DNA from: SIG440 sp045645485
GTDB lineage: Bacteria > Bacillota > Clostridia > Monoglobales > Monoglobaceae
Reading direction: 5' to 3'
DNA: 33,272 nucleotides
Assembly (NCBI GenBank): GCA_045645485.1
Contig: JAZRIX010000027.1
Coordinates: 1-33,272 of the forward strand
Of the stretch, positions 29,499-33,272 are shown piece by piece. Under the pieces are notes generated by a model. That model was not told the DNA's origin. It saw nothing but the letters and a program-made list of their open reading frames with translations, and did not search any database. A program made the translations under genes and the position numbers. Position 1 is the stretch's first letter. Every line of letters begins with the position of its first letter.

Positions 29499-29953
29499 CA
29501 AACCTTCTCCTTGTCTTTTGTTTTGAGGAATATAAATCCTGTACCGAGTGCCGCAAAAGCAATCAGCCATCCGTAATCACTCCGTACATAGTCACTCACT
29601 CTGAGCCACCCGTCACGCTCCGAAAACACAAACACAGCAACCACCACTGCCGCAACAGCAAAAACCAGAACCGCAGCAGCAGCAGAATCCTTTGCCACCT
29701 TTGCAAGAACGTTGTGTTCAGGCGAGCAGATATCAACAACCGCCTCCACAGCAGTGTTAAAAAGCTCCGCGGCCATAACAAGAGCTATAATAATGGCAAG
29801 ACAAACCGCCTCCCACTTTTCCGTGCCGAAAACGCTTGAAAAATATATAACCGTTGCCATAGCAACCATATGAATCCTGAAGTTTCTTTCCTTCAGAATG
29901 GCATCAAAGAGTCCGCAAAGAGCATACTTAAAACTTCTTATCAGCTTTCTCAC
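29498..29953 (-). CDS. dgkA: Diacylglycerol/undecaprenol kinase family membrane protein
   Basis: A 151-residue integral membrane kinase. RSFKYALCGL and ERNFRIHMVAM at the N-terminus, and the catalytic AELFNTAVEAVVD with the following KVAKDSAAAAVLV, are family signatures. In Gram-positives this enzyme phosphorylates undecaprenol, supplying the cell-wall lipid carrier. Three core membrane helices are visible at about 33-50, 54-70 and 92-113. A fourth (GWLIAFAALGTGFIFL, about 127-143) gives a C-terminal extension beyond the usual 120-130 residues. It overlaps ybeY by 4 nt and era by 1 nt. Confidence 0.94.
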   Translation of the reverse strand: MRKLIRSFKYALCGLFDAILKERNFRIHMVAMATVIYFSSVFGTEKWEAVCLAIIIALVMAAELFNTAVEAVVDICSPEHNVLAKVAKDSAAAAVLVFAVAAVVVAVFVFSERDGWLRVSDYVRSDYGWLIAFAALGTGFIFLKTKDKEKV

Positions 29954-30441
29954 CGCAAAAGCCCCATTTCCTTGAGAATATCCTCCTGATATCCGAACAT
30001 TTCCTCCTCTTCCTCAGGAGTCATGTGGTCATAACCAAAAAGATGAAGCATGGAATGAACTGTCAGAAAGCCAACCTCACGTTCAAAGGAATGTCCGTAC
30101 TCCTCAGCCTGAGCAGAAGCTCTTTCAAGGGAAATAACAATATCCCCGAGAAACAGCTCACCGTTTGGCGTAAACTCCTTGCATTCCTCCAGAATATTGC
30201 CTTCCATATCATATTCAAGAAGGGGGAAGGACAAAACATCCGTTGCCCTGTCAATGCTTCGGTGTTCACGGTTAAGCTCCCTGATTTCTTCATCATCGGT
30301 GAACATAAGACTTATTTCAGCCTTGCTTCCGAATTCAAAATCCATATACTCCAGTGACGCCTTGACCGCCGTTCTGCACAAATCTCTGAGTTCCTTTGAA
30401 ACCTTGAATTTTTTCTGATTATTTCTGATAGCTACCTTCAT
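29950..30441 (-). CDS. ybeY: Endoribonuclease YbeY
   Basis: A 163-residue zinc metalloprotein needed for 16S rRNA 3' processing and 70S quality control. The zinc motif H129-X3-H133-X5-H139 is in VHSMLHLFGYDH. TDVLSFP (67-73) and LGDIVIS (98-104) are the other family signatures. It overlaps phoH by 23 nt upstream and dgkA by 4 nt downstream. Its partners Era and PhoH/YbeZ are in the same operon, consistent with a ribosome-maturation module. The ribosome site before the ATG (CACGGAA) is weak, as expected with coupling. Confidence 0.96.
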   Translation of the reverse strand: MKVAIRNNQKKFKVSKELRDLCRTAVKASLEYMDFEFGSKAEISLMFTDDEEIRELNREHRSIDRATDVLSFPLLEYDMEGNILEECKEFTPNGELFLGDIVISLERASAQAEEYGHSFEREVGFLTVHSMLHLFGYDHMTPEEEEEMFGYQEDILKEMGLLR

Positions 30442-31435
30442 TTCCGTGTCTCGCTTTACTCATATTATTTTTTTGAACACGCTCGCGTTCTATGGTCTTT
30501 TTCTCATAAGCCTTTACGATTTTCTGCACAAGGGGATGTCTCACCACATCCGCTTCGCTCAGATACATAAATTCTATTCCCTCAACATTTTTGAGGACAA
30601 TTTCCGCATCACGAAGACCCGATTTTTTGTCACGGGGCAAGTCAATCTGAGTCACGTCACCCGTAACCACAATCTTTGACGAAAAGCCCATTCTTGTAAG
30701 AAACATCTTCATCTGCTCAGGTGTGGTGTTCTGAGCCTCATCCAATATAATAAATGCATCATCCAGAGTTCTTCCTCTCATATAAGCAAGGGGAGCAACC
30801 TCAATCAAACCGCGTTCAAGATTCTTGTGAAAAGCTTCTCCGCCAAGCATATCCCCCAACGCATCATAAAGAGGCCTGAGATACGGATCAACCTTGTCCT
30901 GCATATCCCCCGGAAGAAATCCAAGTGATTCTCCTGCTTCAACAGCAGGTCTGGTGAGGATAATCTTGTTGACCTCCTTGCTCTTGAATGCCTTAACCGC
31001 CATAGCAACCGCCAGATAGGTTTTTCCCGTCCCTGCAGGTCCTATACCAAAGACAATAGGATTCTTCTCTATTGCCCCAATATACTTTTTCTGACCCAGA
31101 GTTTTTGCACGTATGGGTGTACCTCTGGAGGTAATACAAACACAGTCCTGACCCAGAGTTCCCAATTCTTCTTCGTTACCTTCATCAATCTGTGACATAA
31201 CATAACGTACCTCCTGCTCACCGATAGCAGTACCGTTGTGTGCCATTCCCAGAAGATTGTTGATTGCCCTTGTCGCCTTGTCAACATTGTCCGGCTCTCC
31301 GCCCACCTTTATCTCTGAGCCTCTGTTGATAACCGCAACATCATAGGTCTTTTCAATAAGCCGTATATTTTCATCAAAATTCCCGAAAAGATTTATCAAA
31401 AGTTCCATTCGTTCAACTTCAATATGACGTTCCAT
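30419..31435 (-). CDS. phoH: PhoH-like/YbeZ ATPase
   Basis: A 338-residue P-loop ATPase. Walker A is GPAGTGKTY (132-140) and Walker B is FIILDEAQN (228-236); an N-terminal KH-like region (about 10-65) precedes. The family (PhoH, YbeZ) interacts with YbeY and is linked to RNA metabolism, with proposed helicase activity. The name PhoH reflects E. coli phosphate regulation, which is not implied here. AAGGAAGG precedes the ATG. It lies 36 nt after yqfD and overlaps ybeY. In Bacillus, pgpH (yqfF, an HD-domain c-di-AMP phosphodiesterase) lies between phoH and ybeY; here it is missing. Confidence 0.96.
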   Translation of the reverse strand: MERHIEVERMELLINLFGNFDENIRLIEKTYDVAVINRGSEIKVGGEPDNVDKATRAINNLLGMAHNGTAIGEQEVRYVMSQIDEGNEEELGTLGQDCVCITSRGTPIRAKTLGQKKYIGAIEKNPIVFGIGPAGTGKTYLAVAMAVKAFKSKEVNKIILTRPAVEAGESLGFLPGDMQDKVDPYLRPLYDALGDMLGGEAFHKNLERGLIEVAPLAYMRGRTLDDAFIILDEAQNTTPEQMKMFLTRMGFSSKIVVTGDVTQIDLPRDKKSGLRDAEIVLKNVEGIEFMYLSEADVVRHPLVQKIVKAYEKKTIERERVQKNNMSKARHGNEGSYQK

Positions 31436-31471
31436 AAAAGCTGTCCTTCCTTGGTTTTCTATATTATTTCT

Positions 31472-32698
31472 CTACTCTACATCATACTCCAAATTATCGG
31501 TTTTGTCAATTGTTCTTTGCCTTGCAATATCCTGATTGCAAATATATTTTACCAAAACAGTTACACTTTTCGACCCTTTTTTCGAAAATGACACTGCTAC
31601 ATCCTTTACCTCAGCATCTTTTGGCAAATCCTTTTCAATTTCGGCTGACAATTCTTTTTTTGCAAGACTCAGTATGGAATCAATATTACGCTTCTTTTTC
31701 TGCGGAACATATTCTGTAAAGGTATCTGTCTCAACAAAAACCGAAGGCAAAAACGTATCTTTTGCCTTGTATTCTTTTTTGTTCTGACTTTTGTCACAAT
31801 ATTCAAAGGGTTGAATATCCCTGAAAAAAAGCTTGAACTTCTTTCCAAAAACCGAAACCGCAAATCTGTTCTTTGTCTTTCCCGTATATATTTTTTCTGT
31901 ATATTCAAAAGGATATTCCTTTTCTTTTTCAAAAACAGTCTCCGCAAAAACAGAACCAAAGGAATGTACATATCTCATACCTTTTTTGTCGCTGTCAACC
32001 ACACCGCTGACAAGCAAATCGCCTTCTTCCACGTATTGCTCGGGTCGTACCATTGTCTGCCCGTTTTTTACCTCAAGAAGCTGAATTATACCGCTTCTTT
32101 CAGCTACTATATCACAGGGAACATCCTTGTCAAGACGAATCTTTGTGTCAAGCCTTTCCTTTACCTCCACATATGCCCTTGAGCCTTTTATGTTGATTCC
32201 CACCCAAGCAAGCTCATCACATTCGGTCATCATACGGTTTTTTGCAAAGTTTCTGTCAATTTTTTTTACGGATGCTCCGTAATATATACCCGCATTCTTC
32301 AAATCCGCAAGCAGCTCTTCTTCAGAAATTTTGCTGTTCCCCGTAATATCAATTCCCACAATATGCGTAGAAAGATACCAAAGCAGTGCAATACCTGCGG
32401 CAAGTCCTGCCACAAGAGCCTTTCGTTTTCTGTATCGCTTCAAAAAAAACGGGATTCCCATTCTTTTCACTACAGTAATCTTTGACTTTGTTTTTCTGGC
32501 AACAGGGCGAAGCTCTCTGAAGTTCTCAACAGAAACACAGGCAGAAATTCTGTTTTTGCCCCGCCTTTTCACATCCCACAAAAATATTCCTCTGTGCATA
32601 CATATATTCAAAAAACGTTCACAAAAAAGACCGTCAACGCAAATTTCCACATATCCGCGTATCCCGCCTGCAACCTTTTCTACAGACAAAAGCCTCAC
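31472..32698 (-). CDS. yqfD: Sporulation protein YqfD
   Basis: A 408-residue protein of the YqfD/SpoIV family. A cytoplasmic N-terminal region with RGYVEICVDGLFCERFLNI (14-32) precedes one membrane helix (ALVAGLAAGIALLWYLST, about 94-111). A long extracytoplasmic part follows, with FtsQ/POTRA-like VGIDITGNSKISEEELLADL and a C-terminal beta-rich domain. In Bacillus it is made in the mother cell under SigE and needed for efficient sporulation; its molecular role is unknown. The GTG at 32698 overlaps the yqfC stop as GTGA. A TTG three codons later has better spacing from GAGGAG. Confidence 0.94.
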   Translation of the reverse strand: MRLLSVEKVAGGIRGYVEICVDGLFCERFLNICMHRGIFLWDVKRRGKNRISACVSVENFRELRPVARKTKSKITVVKRMGIPFFLKRYRKRKALVAGLAAGIALLWYLSTHIVGIDITGNSKISEEELLADLKNAGIYYGASVKKIDRNFAKNRMMTECDELAWVGINIKGSRAYVEVKERLDTKIRLDKDVPCDIVAERSGIIQLLEVKNGQTMVRPEQYVEEGDLLVSGVVDSDKKGMRYVHSFGSVFAETVFEKEKEYPFEYTEKIYTGKTKNRFAVSVFGKKFKLFFRDIQPFEYCDKSQNKKEYKAKDTFLPSVFVETDTFTEYVPQKKKRNIDSILSLAKKELSAEIEKDLPKDAEVKDVAVSFSKKGSKSVTVLVKYICNQDIARQRTIDKTDNLEYDVE

Positions 32699-32994
32699 TC
32701 CTCTCCGTGTCCGAATACTGTCTGCTTGATTTTTCCCGTTATAAACAGCATATCCTTGCTTATACTTTTGATTTCGAGACCTGTGCCCAAAAACTTAAGC
32801 TGATCAGGATTGATTTCCAGTACGATCTTTTCGGAAGTATATTCGGAAATACTTTTGTAATTTTCTACCGTAACTTCTCGGTCTCCAATAAAAACAATTT
32901 TGGGAATATCAAGTATAATTTCCTTTGATGCACCAAAACCGTCCGCCACCCGTTCTTTTAATGTAACCTTTTCGACATTTCTCTTTTTTTTCAA
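32695..32994 (-). CDS. yqfC: Sporulation protein YqfC
   Basis: A 99-residue YabP/YqfC-family protein. Beta-rich segments DIPKIVFIGDREVTVENYKS (30-49) and LEINPDQLKFLGTGLEIKSI match the family, which is related to YabP and expressed in the mother cell. The start is a TTG at 32994 with GGCGGGTG upstream. It overlaps yqfD by 4 nt. A weak SigE-like sequence lies upstream. It heads the yqfC-yqfD-phoH-ybeY-dgkA-era cluster, coupling sporulation genes to housekeeping RNA-processing genes. Confidence 0.92.
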   Translation of the reverse strand: MKKKRNVEKVTLKERVADGFGASKEIILDIPKIVFIGDREVTVENYKSISEYTSEKIVLEINPDQLKFLGTGLEIKSISKDMLFITGKIKQTVFGHGEE

Positions 32995-33013
32995 AATATC
33001 ACCCGCCTTCTAA

Positions 33014-33042
33014 ATTTTATGCCTAAGATACACAGTTAATGA
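33014..33042 (-). promoter_or_regulatory. Possible SigE-like promoter for yqfC-yqfD
   Basis: On the minus strand, CATAAAAT (33021-33014) resembles the SigE -10 box, and TCATTAA (33042-33036) lies 14 nt upstream. The -35 match is poor; the Bacillus orthologue being SigE-controlled is the main support. Confidence 0.3.
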
Positions 33043-33053
33043 ATACATATATT

Positions 33054-33070
33054 AAAGGGGATGTTAAAAT
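33054..33070. repeat. GGGGATGTTAAAAT repeat end
   Basis: AAAGGGGATGTTAAAAT closely matches the left end of the element at 21847. It probably marks the left end of another copy running off the window. Confidence 0.45.
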
Positions 33071-33121
33071 ACATTTAAGATGTTTCGACAAGCTCAACAT
33101 GACAGCGATAGTATCACAATT

Positions 33122-33272
33122 AGTCACCCTGAGCGTAGTCGAAGGGTCTCGCAGACATAATGTCGCATTTAGTCACCCTGAGCGTAGTCGAAGGGTCTCA
33201 CAGACATAATGTCGCATTTAGTCACCTTGAGCGTAGTCGAAGGGTCTCACAGACATAATGTCGCATTTAGTC
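33122..33272. repeat. 49-bp tandem repeat array, cut by window edge
   Basis: Units start at 33122, 33171, 33220 and 33269 (exact 49-bp period). Each holds CACCCTGAGCGTAGTCGAAG plus a small hairpin GACAT-A-ATGTC. The three complete units differ by only two substitutions. A related degenerate piece (TTCGACAAGCTCAACATGAC) lies at 33084-33103 in inverted sense. Confidence 0.9.

Noticed and set aside
33122..33272. CRISPR array
   Set aside because: The whole 49-bp period is conserved, with no variable spacers, and there are no cas genes in the window. It is a simple tandem repeat.

Overview
This window looks like a core-genome segment from an endospore-forming, anaerobic Clostridia bacterium, probably Oscillospiraceae-like (the family is my inference). 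The reasons are gene content (YqfC, YqfD, a SipL-like SPOCS/LysM protein, YqzL), Firmicutes gene orders (yqfC-yqfD-phoH-ybeY-dgkA-era-recO, dnaG-rpoD, trmK-nif3), strong GGAGG-type ribosome sites, TTG/GTG starts and AT-rich intergenic DNA. Most genes lie on the minus strand.

Layout. 1-2494 (-): glyA followed by rarA, which runs off the left edge. 2617-3258 (+): nth, divergent from glyA with overlapping promoters. 3413-4213: two convergent tRNA arrays (Val, Asp, Phe, Gly, Cys on +; Thr, Tyr on -) that meet at a stack of terminator hairpins. 4340-4798 (-): a small phosphodiesterase. 4900-7774 (+): three unrecognised genes followed by a SipL-like gene, my best candidate for an undescribed (spore-envelope) module. 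7827-10026 (-): murA and an MBL-fold hydrolase. 10160-14927 (-): nadB-nadC-niaR-cca-yigZ, divergent from nadA (+, 15101-16012). The shared 173-bp intergenic region carries two good promoters and repeated TGTAAACT half-sites that are probably the NiaR operator. 16166-20179 (-): dgt-dnaG-rpoD. 20337-21840 (+): trmK-nif3, divergent from dgt. 22123-26571 (-): alaS, a HIT protein and citrate synthase. 26933-28465 (-): yqzL-recO and a QueG-like Fe-S protein. 28614-32994 (-): yqfC-yqfD-phoH-ybeY-dgkA-era, tightly overlapping. 33054-33272: start of a repeat region with a 49-bp tandem array cut by the window edge.

Functionally the window combines de novo NAD synthesis with its regulator, translation (tRNAs, AlaS, CCA enzyme, TrmK, YbeY, Era), replication and transcription (DnaG, SigA), DNA repair (Nth, RecO, RarA), peptidoglycan precursor synthesis (MurA) and sporulation. 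There is no phage, IS transposase, CRISPR array or antibiotic-resistance gene. The intergenic regions are unusually rich in small structured repeats: a MITE-like element with terminal inverted repeats, a recurring GGGGATGTT(T)AAAA motif, REP-like multi-hairpin units and long imperfect inverted repeats.
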